Below, piece after piece: positions 46,820-58,862 of a DNA stretch of 64,000 nt. The position numbers were made by a program, and so were the translations under genes. The stretch comes from Stictocephala bisonia (taxonomy: Eukaryota > Arthropoda > Insecta > Hemiptera > Membracidae), in assembly GCA_035578905.1 (NCBI GenBank), contig JAQJVL010000056.1, positions 2,939,010 to 3,003,009 on the forward strand. Reading direction: 5' to 3'. The number at the start of each line of letters is the position of its first letter. Within the stretch, counting starts at the first letter, position 1. A model generated the notes under the pieces. That model was not told the DNA's origin. It saw only the letters and a program-made list of their open reading frames with translations, and did not search any database.

Positions 46820-47616
46820 TTTCTCTTAATATTGGTCGTTTATTAAATGCAAATATACCTTAAAATATTGATATTTTTAAATTAAATTTACAATATTATT
46901 CTTATATTGTTCTATGCGTATGAATTCCATATTTTGAAAATGATAAAACATACAAATGGAGAATTTACTCACCTAATTAAATAGATTCCTTTACAGAAAT
47001 TTAAAGTCCACTAGAAGGGTTTAGTTGAGTATTTATGTATTATCAATGTATTGGGTAAGTTAAGCCCATTAGTAATATTCAGGTACAAATACAAGAAAAT
47101 ATATTTGGATTGGTGTTGAAAAATGTTTTTTAAATTTATTAAATTAACCAAACTGCACACTTTTTATGTATCCTGATCATAGAAATAAAAATAACAAGAA
47201 AATGTACGTATAAAAAATAATTATACATGTAGGGCGTACTGTACAAGTTTTGACATGGAAGCGCATTAAATTATTCACAAAATATATAAAAAGGAAATGA
47301 TGTATTACAATTTAATTATATACATTAAATATGGCAAATGTATTATTTCCCACATTCAATTGTCAATTGATCAAGTGGGATCAACGGGATTTACATAATT
47401 AAATGCAGTGATTTTAAATATATTTAAAACCATTTAAAATCCTTTTAAATTTATCAAAGGGGAGTAATCGAAACGAGGTAGACAGATCAGGTATTCGACT
47501 ATTGGTAATGTCTGAACTAGTGTTAAATAGAAATTTGCTAGACGTATTTATGATCCGGTTACTGAAGGAGAGAAAAAAATGTCAAGATTAAAAAAGTGAA
47601 TATTCAAGTTTCTAAA
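46820..47616. other. Downstream region of peptide gene 2
   Basis: No gene. The phrase TTAAATGCAGTGATTTTAAA with ATCCTTTTAAATTTA (47397-47457) recurs at 51583-51640, a sign of duplicated flanking DNA. Confidence 0.5.
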
Positions 47617-47957
47617 TACAGGGTGACAATTAAAGTTTAGAACGACTGTAAAACTTTTAAACGACAAGAGATATCACGACTAAATTTGGCATGCCGTTAC
47701 TGGTAATAGTAAGCTACTTTTCTGTGTACATCGTGATCAGATGTCATCTTTGGGGGACGGCCCGTTAGGAGTAAGAAGAAAATCTTAAATGACAGCCTAT
47801 GTTAATTTGTACATTATTTTAAAGGCCTAGCTAAACTGAAAACAATGCCGCAAACCGGACTTAAAAAGGTTGATCCAGTCGGAAATAATTTCTGTTCAAA
47901 ATTTTACAAATGTTTAATACATTGTACTAACGAATAACAGAAAGTTACAGGTTGAAG

Positions 47958-48055
47958 GGAGTACTTACTGGGGAATATTTACTGGGGAATACTTATTGGG
48001 GAATACTTACTGGGGAATAATTACTGGGAATTCTTACTGGGGAATACTTGAAGGA
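47958..48055. repeat. 15-bp tandem repeat inside the mariner-type element
   Basis: Six to seven copies of GGGGAATACTTACT-type units, replacing the expected transposase N-terminal coding region. Confidence 0.85.
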
Positions 48056-48121
48056 AATTTAAGTGGCAACAAGTATCAGATATGCTCCAAAATGAGATAG
48101 TTCCTGCTCTACAAGCTAGGC

Positions 48122-48334
48122 TTGGCGCTGATCTCCAAACATGTTTTTTCCAACAAGACGCCACACTATGGTGATCAAGGGAGGCAATACTTAGATACAG
48201 TATTCCGTCACCGGTGGATTGGAAGACGTGGAGTGATTGAGTGGCCGGCTTGTTCCCCTGACCTAACTCCGCTGGACTACATTTTATGGGGCTGCCCCAA
48301 AGACAAGTTTATGAAACTCAGCCTACAGATCTGA
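48122..48334 (+). pseudogene. Mariner-type transposase C-terminal fragment
   Basis: Shows the remnant of the second catalytic motif (KTPHYGD, where the D-containing part is in another frame), RWIGRRGVIEWPACSPDLTP and LDYILWG with the third acidic residue as D. This is the pattern of insect mariner-like transposases in elements with long inverted ends. Downstream sequence to 48470 still resembles the C-terminal tail, in broken frames. Confidence 0.75.
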
Positions 48335-48888
48335 TTGATCTAAGACACAGAATAGCATAGGAAGCTCAAGCTATTCCACGAGAATACAGCAGTAGCCAGC
48401 TTTTATAACCGTTTAGCACATTGCCAGCTGGCCAACGGGGAACATTTTCAACACCTACTTTGAAAGGAGATCAGCAAATATTCCCTTAAACTTGTAACTT
48501 TCTGTTATTCGTAAGTATTAAAAGTATTAAATATTTTTAAAACTTTAAACAACAATTACTTCCGCCTGGATCAAACTTTTTAACTCCGGTTTGCGGCATT
48601 GTTTCCAGTTTAACTAGACCTCAAAAATGATGTACAAATCAACGTGGGCTATCTTTTAAGATTTTCTTCTTACTCCTAACGGGCCGTCCCCTAAAGATGA
48701 CATCTGATCACGATGTACACAGAAAAGTAGCTTACTATTACCAGTAACGGTATGCCAAATTTGTTTGTGATATCTCTTGTAGTTTAAAAGTTATAGAGTC
48801 GTCCTAAGACTTAATTGTCACCCTGCATATCAAGAAAGCTGTCTTGGGTTCAATCCAGTGATAGTAGTATGTAAAGGCTATTCATTAG

Positions 48889-49145
48889 TAAGACGCCGAT
48901 CGTCAAGATATGGGCGAATATGAGAGGTGATTGAGTGTGATGAGTGTAAATGAACGAGTGTAACCTTTGTTACTGACTAAGCTCGACTGTTCCTCATAAA
49001 GAGATATTTAGATATTTATTAAAGGCTCAATAGTAAGGGCAACTAAGGGACCTACAGCTTTACGTAGAATCCGAACCACGGAGTATTAGTCTGATTTCCT
49101 GGTAAGTGACAAGCTTGACACTCAGTTATCTTCCCTACAAAAAAT
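48889..49145 (-). repeat. SINE copy
   Basis: Contains GACGCCGATCGTCAAGATAT (shared tail) and, read on the minus strand, a GTGGTTCGGATTCTACGTAA B-box-like head and GCTGTAGGTCCCTTAGTTGC, shared with the copies at 49326 and 60232. Confidence 0.75.
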
Positions 49146-49325
49146 CCGAACCTTTTCTACCATCCAAACCATACTCTGACAATGAGGTAGTGTTGAAATA
49201 ATAAATGTTCATTAAATAAATGTATGGTGGATACGACTCAACTCTAGGTCTGTGATTTCAAGACACATTCCTGACCTTCAAACATAATTCAATGTATGCT
49301 GGATTCAGGTACATGCATCGAAATT

Positions 49326-49740
49326 AAGAGTCAAGATATGGGCGAATATGAGAGGTGAATGAGTGTGATGAGTGGATATGAGCGAGTGTAGTCATTGTTA
49401 CTATCTGAGTTCGACTTAGCTCAAAAAGGACTATTTATTAATAGCCAAATAGCCAGGGCAACTATGGGACCTACAGCTTTACGTAGATTCCGAACCACGT
49501 AGTGTTGGTCTCATTTTCTGCTAACTGAGAAGTCTGACACTCATTAATTTTCCCTCCACATCACCTCAACCTTGACTACTATCCAATATGGACACCCCAG
49601 ACTTCTCTAGTAGTGTTCACGTCGACGGCAACCATTGAGCGGACGCTACCTATCGCCTACAATCTCCCAAACACTTCGTCCACAAGTAGCTGGGTTACAG
49701 CACTGCGCCACCAGTGTCGACAGTTAAAAGTTTGTTGTCC
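49326..49740 (-). repeat. SINE copy, longer form
   Basis: Same body as 48889, extended by TGGACACCCCAGACTTCTCT (49587) and CTGCGCCACCAGTG near 49700. Read on the minus strand, the latter gives GGTGGCGCAGTGC, an A-box-like start. Confidence 0.75.
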
Positions 49741-50089
49741 CTTTGGTAAGATTACAAATGAAAATTTTGCTATAAGCAAAATCAACTATTTATATTTATT
49801 TTCGTTTTTATTGCGTATTTATTGAGTCTATTACTCATCAGACTCAAATACATTGTTCAAAGTTTTGTAATGAGATATTTATTACGCTCCACCAAACTAA
49901 CACAAAACAATTTACAAATGTATTATTGACTGTGATATATATCGTATGGTTTGATTTCATACACCATCAATTATTAAAAAAAAAACTGTAATGTACATAT
50001 TTGAAACCAGATCCAAAAGTCATTTTGTATATTAATCAAAATTAAAAATATGATGTCCTGTCGCAAATCCAAGTTCAATCAATCAAGCC
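49741..50089. other. Short gene-free spacer
   Basis: AT-rich; nothing recognised. Confidence 0.4.
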
Positions 50090-50420
50090 ATTTAAAACCT
50101 CCCTCGCTGATTGTGTTCATGCTGGGGCTATTCTCTCTGTAAAAGAGTGCAGGGAGCACTCTGTAACTATGTGATCCATTGCTTAGATGGAACTATTCGC
50201 AATCATATGACTGATCTAGTGTCAATTCTCGGTTATATATCCAGTAGTTCAGTCTGTCCACGCCATTTCGGAACTGATTAAAGTAGGAGGGAGGTTCATA
50301 CCGCCTGTATAAAAGTTCACGAGAGACCTTGCAATCCTCGAAGAATATTTAAGAACCTGGAAGCTAAATCCTACCCCATCAAAAACCGAAGAAGTCTCTT
50401 TCCACCCAAGTAACAGACTA
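50090..50420 (+). pseudogene. LINE reverse transcriptase fragment
   Basis: The stretch at about 50320-50415 reads LAILEEYLRTWKLNPTPSKT then EEVSFHPSNR, the segment following the catalytic box in non-LTR reverse transcriptases. The upstream part (from 50090) contains broken related frames. No complete domain remains. Confidence 0.65.
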
Positions 50421-50740
50421 AATTTTATTTTAAATCCTCATAACGTCTAGTAATCAATTCGTAAATTTTAATGAGTGCAGAATTGCACACGGTGAGATGA
50501 AAAGATATTTTTTATTGTAATTAATTATATAAGAGATGACATCTCAAATATATTTTTATGAACAAGATGCTATTGTATTTATTTTTTGATTAATTTTATT
50601 TTAATGAAATTATAAAGAATGTTTGCGAACAAGAAATGTCTTCCGTTCCGTTCTAAATATATAAGTTCTTAAAAGTTCCTTGGACTATCTTCATAGGCAA
50701 AGAATCACTTCAAACGGAAAAACATAATTCATTAAATAAA
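50421..50740. other. Spacer after the LINE fragment
   Basis: No gene recognised. Confidence 0.4.
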
Positions 50741-52170
50741 AATTATATTTCATTTAATCGTCCACGTACTGTTTCACATAAAAATCCCCCTTTAAACCTA
50801 CATATTATCATGCACATGCTGCTTTGTCACAGTTCTACTTTAAGTCAATATTAAATCATGCAGTGTACATATTACAATCCACCGTTAAAATATACAAATT
50901 TAAAAATTCACACTAAGATTCAATTTTACATGACAATTTTAATTTAAATTCATCTTCAATCATGCACATGCCATTTCAGTTGGAAATTCTACTGTAAATA
51001 AATATGTATACTATATCACACACACAATGTATACATGGAAATTCTAATGTAAATCCTCGTTTACTCAGTCAAATGTACTTTTCATAATGCGAAACTTTAG
51101 TAAGAAAATGTAGACTATTGTCCGCGCAGACATTATGTGCACCTGAGTTTGAAGATTGTTTACTAAGGAACTAAGAGGCCATTAAAAATCCAATCACATC
51201 ATTGTTTTCTCGTTTAATAGTAAGTTATGACATATGTATTTTTAAATTTATCTATAACTTTTAGTAATTTTTATCCTAGTTACAACATAAAAAATGTTCC
51301 GGAGTTTTAACCAGTTTTCTCTGTGCATCAACTTTACTATTTTGTTACTAAAAAACCCTGCAATTCACACTACATTTTCTTATGTGATGGACAGGAATAT
51401 CTTCTATAGTATATAAATTCCAGAATCTTCCAATTTATATAAACTAATTACTAAATAAAAGTTATTATCAAAATCCTGAAAAGGCATTTTCTTGGCTTTT
51501 ATAGGTTATAAAATTAACTAATTAGTTATGTTGTAATCCTAATGCAATGTATAGTTACGATAACTTATTTTGTACAAATAACTAAATGCTGTGATTTTAA
51601 ATTTATAAATCAATTTAAAATCCTTTAAAATTTAACAACTTTAAGTTATTCAAATCAATATACTATCACTGCATTAACTTACGCATATAAAAATAATGTA
51701 TTATATATTTATATTTCATAACGTGACCAATGAATTAATTTTGGTTTTGGTTAGTTCTAGAAGCCAATAAAACGTCACTTCAGGAAATTGATAAGAACTT
51801 TTTTCTTGGTAAGTTAAAATTCTAAAATATATAAAAGTTATATATAACATTCCTGACAACCATGTATCAAAATATAATTACGCAGTGTGTTGTATCAAAA
51901 GTTGATGCACATTGAAAACTAGTTAAAATTCTGGTACTGTTCGAAGTACGATACAATTAATAACAACCTATTACAAATGTTAAATGCATATTTCTTTACA
52001 TACGAGCAATTAAACGAGGAAAACGATGACGTGGTTGAATTTTTATATGCATCTTAGTTTCTTAGTAAACAGCCTTCAACCTCGGGTATACTTAATTTCT
52101 TCGCCGATATAATAACCATCTGTTTTCCTTCACATAATATTGTCAGAGTTGGCTAACAATCTCCTATCGT
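50741..52170. repeat. Orphan copy of the upstream region of peptide gene 3
   Basis: 50741-51130 follows 56984-57520 in order: TTTAATCGTCCACGTACTGT with TTCAC, then ATTAAATCATGC and CAGTGTACA, then CATGGAAATTCTA, then TGTAGACT. 52070-52165 follows 57524-57590 (AATATTGTCAG, GTTGGCTAACAAT, CCTATCGTT). The promoter core and a peptide gene are absent afterwards. The inserted middle shares a phrase with 47397-47457 downstream of gene 2. Confidence 0.6.
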
Positions 52171-52718
52171 TTAAAAATAAAAACACACCACACAGATGTA
52201 TTTAAGGAAATTTTAACGAACGGTTTGGTTAAAAATTCATCAAAAGTTACCTAAATACATTAATAATATCAAATACCTAAAATTCAAATTTGAAGTCTTT
52301 GTACTCAATTACAGGTATTAATTGAGCTTTGCAGCTACAACAGATTACGTGTTTCTGATTTCAATAGTTTATAGCTGCAGTTTTCAAATAAATAAAATTT
52401 CAACAGAAATACACAATTTTATTATTTGTATGTATTGTCTTCTGTTCATTATCTTTGTTAAAGAAATCCGATAATAACTTTGTTCTACTTAAAACTGGTT
52501 CAGAAGAAACCTAGTGTAGGTGAACACAGAGCCTTAATAATGTTGAAGTCGTTCAAAATTATGGTAACTGACCACTTTGATTCAATGTACCATTACAGTA
52601 AAATCATCTTTACAAGAACATATGTTTATAAAAAGATTTGGAAAAACAAGTTTATTAGTATTAACTATATTATGTTATAGAACTTATTCTATGGAGTTTT
52701 TAATTAGTATTCCTTATA
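52171..52718. other. Gene-free spacer
   Basis: No peptide exon or promoter core follows the orphan upstream block; nothing else recognised. Confidence 0.4.
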
Positions 52719-52768
52719 TACAGGGTGGGGAAAAATTACGGAAACGCTTTCACAACTTTTATATGACT

Positions 52769-54200
52769 GCAATACACCCTCGTACTACCAAAACATCGTT
52801 GAATCCATCGAGGGTGGATGCGAAGACTCAGGAAGACGACACAGAAAAAAAAGAAAAAAAAAACACACACACAAGTGGAATGCCAAAACTATTGTTTATT
52901 ATATGAAAATTAAAAAATATGAAATTAAAAAGTATTAAACAGATATTAAGTTACAAATACAAAAAATGAAACATTTGCGAACAAAACAGGCTGTTGACCG
53001 TTTGTGAAAAGTTACTTTTAATTATTATCAATAATGATAATAACAGAAAAATACAAATAATAATATATTGGCCTCGAGGCAATAGAAATAAATAAAAAAA
53101 GAACAACAAGGCTATACAAAAATCAACACTAGAAAAAATATCAAAATAAACGTAGTAAAATGTATCAAACTAAACGTAGGCTATATAAAAAAATAGGTTA
53201 GGCCTAATAAAATTTTTTATAATAATAGAGCTCTGAAAAATGTTTAACAATACTAAATTTATAAGAAGTAGTAACACACAGCATAAACATATAAATAATA
53301 ACAATAACAACAAATAAATAAAAACATAACTACCAATAATGCCAAGACAACATTTAAATTTACTTCGGCAGCTGAACTTATGGGGACTCAGGCAAGAAAA
53401 GAATTTTGGAAGTTTTCGCGAATTTGGAAAAGTTAAAAACAAATTAAACAATAGAATTAAATTAATAATTACGCCGAAATCCAGCAGGATAAACTGGGCG
53501 GCTCGTAACGGGAAGTGTAGTATTGACCCACCCGCCCACTCATACACGTACACTGTTCACAAAGTGAAGAAATACCCGAGAACCCCATTCTTCAAAAGCA
53601 AATAAGCAGAAAACCCTCCATAAGAAAAAATTTAAGCTAAAAAACATAAAAATAAAATCTAAATATCAATTCTCGCTTCCACAGGGTAATGTTCACTGCA
53701 ATAATCAAACAAATATACTTGCTGGTAAATAAAAGTCACTTTGACGGCACTTTCTTCAGAAAAAATTCATAACTGGTGGCCAGAAGGGTCAGAAAATAAA
53801 CTGAGTTTGGGTCACCTGCATGTTGATGTCTTGATCCTGGAGGACGATGAATGAACAGCGTGGAGAGGGGTAGAAGGTGGCAGCCCCTCTGATCTGGGAC
53901 GAAGAGTAGAGGCTTGGCCCAGCCCGTTGGTACCACGCTGTGCCTTCAAGAAAACGCCGTCAGTAGCCATACAGGTGCCCGTCCATCACTCTCCAACCCA
54001 GGAGCCAGGGCCAAACGTTTCTCGGTGCGAAACATGTTGAATTGGCAATAAAGCTATTGGCGAGCTTGCCGTCGACGCCAAGGAACACAGAACAAATTCA
54101 TGGAACACAAAAAATGAACACAAAGATACTAAAACTAAATGAAACACAGAGAGGAAGACTGAATTGTCCGAGGCAGACGATCGTAACGTGCAAACGGCAC
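52769..54200. mobile_element. Insertion in the left arm of the mariner-type element
   Basis: ATGACT stands at both borders (52763-52768 and 54201-54206), as expected for a 6-bp target duplication. The uninterrupted arm at 55230-55260 reads straight through this point. The GC-richer right half (53740-54190) could be the 5' part of a retroelement on the minus strand, but no domain is recognisable. It carries a piece of the GGGTGG minisatellite at about 53520-53550. Confidence 0.55.
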
Positions 54201-54971
54201 ATGACTTCACTGGTAAAAGTGAAATCTTGTACATCATCATGACTACAAAGAACACAATTTCTGACACCGTTAGCGACATTTCCTCTTTATAGGTACACGT
54301 CCCACGAGAAGTTGAATAAAAATATTTAATGTAAGCCTGGGTCGTCTGGTATCAAATTAAAGATCTATTCAATAGAATTTCCACAAACTTATTGAATTTC
54401 ACACAATATACTTGAATTTCAAAGTAACTAATTTGAACTATACTATTTCCCCACTATTTAACGGTTTTAAGTAAATTACTCTGATCAAAAATTATACTTT
54501 ATGGAACACAATAACGCAAAAAAATTAAATAATCAAATTATCTATGGAAAAAATAAAGTTGTGAAAGCGTAGAAAATATGGAAACGCTTTCACAACAACT
54601 ATATTGTTTTCCATAGATAATTTTATAATTCAATTGTTTGAGTCTATGTTGGCTCCTCTTCGTCCTAGTACGCCGTGCACTTGTTTCTCATTTGTATTAT
54701 TATTACTCTTATAATAAGCACAATGTAAGAATTTTTACTATTATTTTTGTATAAATCAAACAATTTATGGTAAAACATACATACAACAATTGAATTTTCT
54801 CAAAATAACGGGCGCAGACATTTAAATCCCTTTAAGCCATTTAAACGACTGATAATCATCGATGTGATAACCTAGTGACGAGCTTTCCGCATTCCAATCA
54901 AGGCCGCGGCCTTCCCCCTCCCCGACCTCAATCCCCTAGCTGATATTTCGTAGAAATATGAAGTATCATGT

Positions 54972-55037
54972 GTACACACACACTACACAGGCGCGCGCGC
55001 ACGCACACAAGCACGCACACGCACGCACGCACGCACG
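54972..55037. repeat. CA/CG-type microsatellite
   Basis: Alternating purine-pyrimidine tract ACACACACTACACAGGCGCG followed by CGCACGCACACAAGCACGC and more, to about 55037. Confidence 0.9.
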
Positions 55038-55293
55038 AAGTTTTGTTCTAAGTCCGATTTGCGGAAATTAGTGTCTATTGAATAGATCTTTAATTTGATA
55101 CCAAACTCGACCCAGGCTTACATTACAGATTTTCGTTCAACTCCACGTGGGCTGTGCCCCTGAAAAGATGGAATGTCACTAACGGCGTCAAAAAGTGTGT
55201 TCTTTGTAACCATGATGATGTTCAAGATTTCATTTTTACCAGTGAAGTCATAGAAAAGTTGTGAAAGTGTTTCCATATTTGTACCACCCTGTA

Positions 55294-56018
55294 TAATATG
55301 TGAAGCCGTATTTTCTGGCGCTACATCTCCCTCATATCTTGGCCTAGTTAAGTGTTTGAGTAGTTATAACATTTTACCTTATTTACAGTTGTTCATAAAT
55401 GTATCTATTGTTCAATACTTTCACCCTGAAGGGCTCAGACAGCCCTTAAAATATATTTTTGTTCCTTAAAATGGAGAGAAATTTAAATTAGTCTAAAAGT
55501 AACAGATGTAAATAATGATGTTTTAAAAATATTTAAGGCTGTAGGAATGTAAGTAATAATGCTTATATGATTCAGGAGATTGTGGAGCTTTCTTATTGTT
55601 ACAAAGGGTAAGTTTTCCTTAGGTGGAAATATTGTTAGATCTTTACAAATCTATGTGTTTATGTTTTTGTTTGTCTTTTATGCAATTCTAGACCATTCTA
55701 GCGGTGTAGTTTTAAGCGTGGTTTTCTACCGCTAGCTCCACCTTACTAGCCTTTTAAGTTTCCAAGGTAATGTATTGGAATTATTTTATTTATACAATTA
55801 GTCATTAGTTAATAAACAAAAATAAATAATATGAAATTTTTTTTTAAAAAGGCTGAATAATAACATTTTTTGTTTGTACACATTAAGTAGGTAGCAACAA
55901 TAGCATAGGTAGTAGCAAATATAGCAAGTAGGTAGCAAATACTGTAAGTGAGCTACTGTAAATGAATTCACAGGTTATGATTTTGATTGAAACAGGTTAC
56001 CATAGTCCAGTAGTCCTA
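55294..56018. other. Gene-free spacer
   Basis: A few GTAGCAAATA-type repeats at 55890-55950. No gene. Confidence 0.4.
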
Positions 56019-56323
56019 CAATATACAGTCTTGACACTACGTTAAATATTGGCGACGAGCACGACGCCAGCGATCCTAGCGGCCAGCCAACATTAGAGCG
56101 TATCTCTGATCTGTTAACATTCACATCTGTGATTAGTAAATGTCAACTGTTGATTGATAATCTAACATGGAACTTTTCTATTATTATTATTATTATTACC
56201 TTCTTTGCGAGATACAATGCATTACAACTGTAATGCAGTGTAGTTGTGCTGGCTGGCTACTTGGAGCGCTAGTCTTGCGCTAGCTCCACAGTAATGCAAT
56301 GGAAGTATCGTGACTGTATATTG
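56019..56323. mobile_element. Possible short MITE
   Basis: Perfect 12-bp inverted ends CAATATACAGTC (56019-56030) and GACTGTATATTG (56312-56323). Left flank TA, right flank TTA. The interior is GC-richer and non-coding. Low confidence because the ends are short. Confidence 0.35.
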
Positions 56324-56639
56324 TTAGACTGTGCTAATATCTTGTAATAGACTATTTACAGCCAAAAGGAACAGAATGAGGAAAAAGGCCGAGGTGTCAC
56401 AAAACAGCGAGTGAAGTTTACTAGCAACCAGCCTTATCGAGCATATTGAGTGACAGTGTTAGAACGAGAAGATACAGGGGTGTCGCCTAGTCAAACTAAA
56501 CCAGCTGTAACAAAGTTCCGTTTTACGGTGTAATCTTACAAGGAATTGTTAAAGTGTGTCTTATTTTTAACGAGAGTATAATAACTCATGAATTCTCAAT
56601 CAGTACTGCAGAAAAAGCAAGTGCACTAAAATGAATTTA

Positions 56640-57520
56640 GTGAAAAAATCATGCTCATACAATGTTTACATGGATATTTCACCTAAACATGAAAAGGCCA
56701 AAATGTCCAAATGGAGTTTTCCTATGTACATTCTACTTTAAATTCACGCTCAATCATGCACTATTCATTGCAAATGAAAATTCTATTTTAAATTGACTTT
56801 TATTATGCACATACTGTTTGACATGACAGTTCTTCTTCAAGTCTAATTAAACTATGTACATGCAGTATTCCCCTGTAAATTGAACGGTAAATCTATATTC
56901 AACCATCCACACACAATATGTACATGGACATTCCATTTTAACCACATTTAATCATGACAAACAATTTCAATGGTAATTTAAATCCACATTTAATCGTTCA
57001 CGTTCTGTTTCACGTGAAATTTCCACTTTAAATTTACATTTTATCGTGCTCATACTTTTTTACGTTACTGTTCTACATGAAGCCAAGATTAAATCATGCG
57101 CATGCAGTGTACACATGGAAATTCTACATTAAATCTATATTCTATACATCATCCGCACACATTCTTACGAAGAAATAGTATTTAAAACCATTTTAAGCAT
57201 GACATACGGTTTTACAAGAAAATCCTACTTCAATTCCACACTAAATCGTGTACATTAATTTTAATTTAAATCTCTATTCAGTCATCTATAAACAATATTT
57301 ACTTATGATTTGTATAATTAACTACGTTTAATCGTGATAAAAACTTTCACATTAAAATTAGAGTCCGCCTTCAATCATGCAATTGCCATTTCAGCTGGAA
57401 ATTCTACTTCAAATTCAATCGTCCACACAAAATCTTTATATGAAAATTTGTAATGTTAATTCACGTTCACCCGGTTACATGAAATTTTCACAGTTTGAAA
57501 CTTTTGTAAAATAATGTAGA
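56640..57520. repeat. Degenerate ~70-80-bp repeats upstream of peptide gene 3
   Basis: Phrases such as AATCATGCACATG, TACATGGAAATTCTA and TTTAAATTCACATTC recur many times with variation. The same type fills 50741-51130. Confidence 0.6.
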
Positions 57521-57603
57521 CTTTCTTTTCCTTTCGCGGAATATTGTCAGTGTTGGTAAACAATGTCATCTATCCTATCGTTAGATAACAAGAGTGCAAT
57601 AAG

Positions 57604-57734
57604 CTATCAGCTCAGCTGCTGCAGAGGCCGAGGCTGGTCTGTGAAGTACAGTTACTTGGGGACCCCCGGACCACACTTGTATAAAACGACCGTCCGACAT
57701 TGACCTGGTACAGTCTCTCTCTTTCTACAGCGAG
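57604..57734 (+). promoter_or_regulatory. Promoter and non-coding exon 1 of peptide gene 3
   Basis: GATA motif CTATCAG (57604-57610); kB site GGGGACCCCC (57658-57667), 54 bases after the GATA motif; TATAAAA (57680-57686); ACAGTC start motif near 57710; splice donor GAG/GTTAGT at 57735. Conserved in order and spacing with 42596-42751. The kB site differs at its centre (AC for AA) but still fits GGGRNNYYCC. Confidence 0.8.
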
Positions 57735-58846
57735 GTTAGTATAGAGGAAAAATATGTAACTTATATAACTCAAAATTTCTTACATTACCATACTCAATTA
57801 GGGCGTATCAATAATATACATGAAGATAATGTAATACATTATTATAAAATAGTTAAAATATTATTCCAATATTATAAATATTATAAAATAATTTAACATT
57901 AAAATTAATCCCAGATATGAATTGCAATAATAGTGTCCTAAAATAAATATAAGTATAGTGTTAACATATCATTAATTTACAAGCCTTTAAAAGCATAACT
58001 AAGCTAAATTAATTCCTTATGAAAGTAATTAAATTAGTTTTATTTATGAATAACCATTAGTATTTCTTAGAGTACCTCAAAATAACAATTATGCTTGCCA
58101 AAAAAGTACTTATATTAATTTATACTTGTTTCTTTCTTGCAATGTTGTAAATATAAGTATTTATTACTACATGACAACATTATAAATTGTGAATGTCTGG
58201 GTTTACGACTGTTCCTCGATAGAAATTCTAATTTATCGCAAAATAATTAATAGTATATAAAATAGCGTATGAATTCATTAAAGAGTGACTGACATGCTAA
58301 CCTCATTGTACATGTGTTTAACGAATTTCCATAGTTTATGTTTATTGTAAATGAACATTTGGTTTTCCAAATTTCAGTTATATGTTTTCAGAGTTGTCAA
58401 ATGTTTATAAACTAAACATAAAGTTTATGAGATCCAAACATAAAATACTTTACGTCTTTATGGAACAAACTTCATGTTTGGCAAAGAATCTTGTAACCTA
58501 ATGACAAGAAACCACGAGCATAACCCTACTAACTTTTTTTGTGATTGTTTAAATTAAACAGTTCTTAGCTTTGATCCTCAAAAAATAAAAATGTAAAACC
58601 ATAAAAATAATTGTATTTAAAGTAGATAAAAATCACACAGAAAGTTGATGTAGCACATTCATAATATTAAAAGCTAAAATTGCACAAAATAACATTACAA
58701 ATTTACATTCATTCGTGCAGACAACTCTTCATATACTATCTTCTGAATTCAGACTAATTCTGAATGGTACTATCTGAACTCCACGTTATTTGATATCTGT
58801 AATAAAACGTGTAAGTACATATTATTCATGCATATATTTTTTTCAG
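57735..58846 (+). other. First (5' UTR) intron of peptide gene 3
   Basis: Inferred between the donor at 57735 and the acceptor TTTTTTTCAG ending at 58846. No tRNA gene or other feature is recognised in it, unlike the intron of gene 2. Confidence 0.6.
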
Positions 58847-58862
58847 ATCACCTTATATCACC

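Larger units (their letters stand above)
47619..48825. mobile_element. Mariner-type element with ~350-bp inverted ends, internally deleted
   Basis: The ends CAGGGTGACAATTAA and TTAATTGTCACCCTG are exact inverses. Inverted similarity extends over 47619-47960 and 48480-48825 (for example GATCAGATGTCATCTTTGGG and its partner). A TA precedes the left end; the right flank reads CATA, so one copy of the TA has probably mutated. The centre keeps only a transposase C-terminal fragment. Confidence 0.8.
52721..55291. mobile_element. Composite mariner-type element with TA duplication
   Basis: The left end CAGGGTGGGG + AAAAATTACGGAAACGCTTT and the right end, read inverted (CAGGGTGGTACAAATATGGA + AACACTTTC), are flanked by TA on both sides (52719-52720, 55292-55293). 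The left arm resumes at 54200 after a 1.4-kb insertion and matches the inverse of 55030-55260. A second terminal-repeat-like sequence pair at 54545-54600 (GGAAACGCTTTCACAAC and partner) suggests that another copy is nested. No transposase frame was found. Confidence 0.7.
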
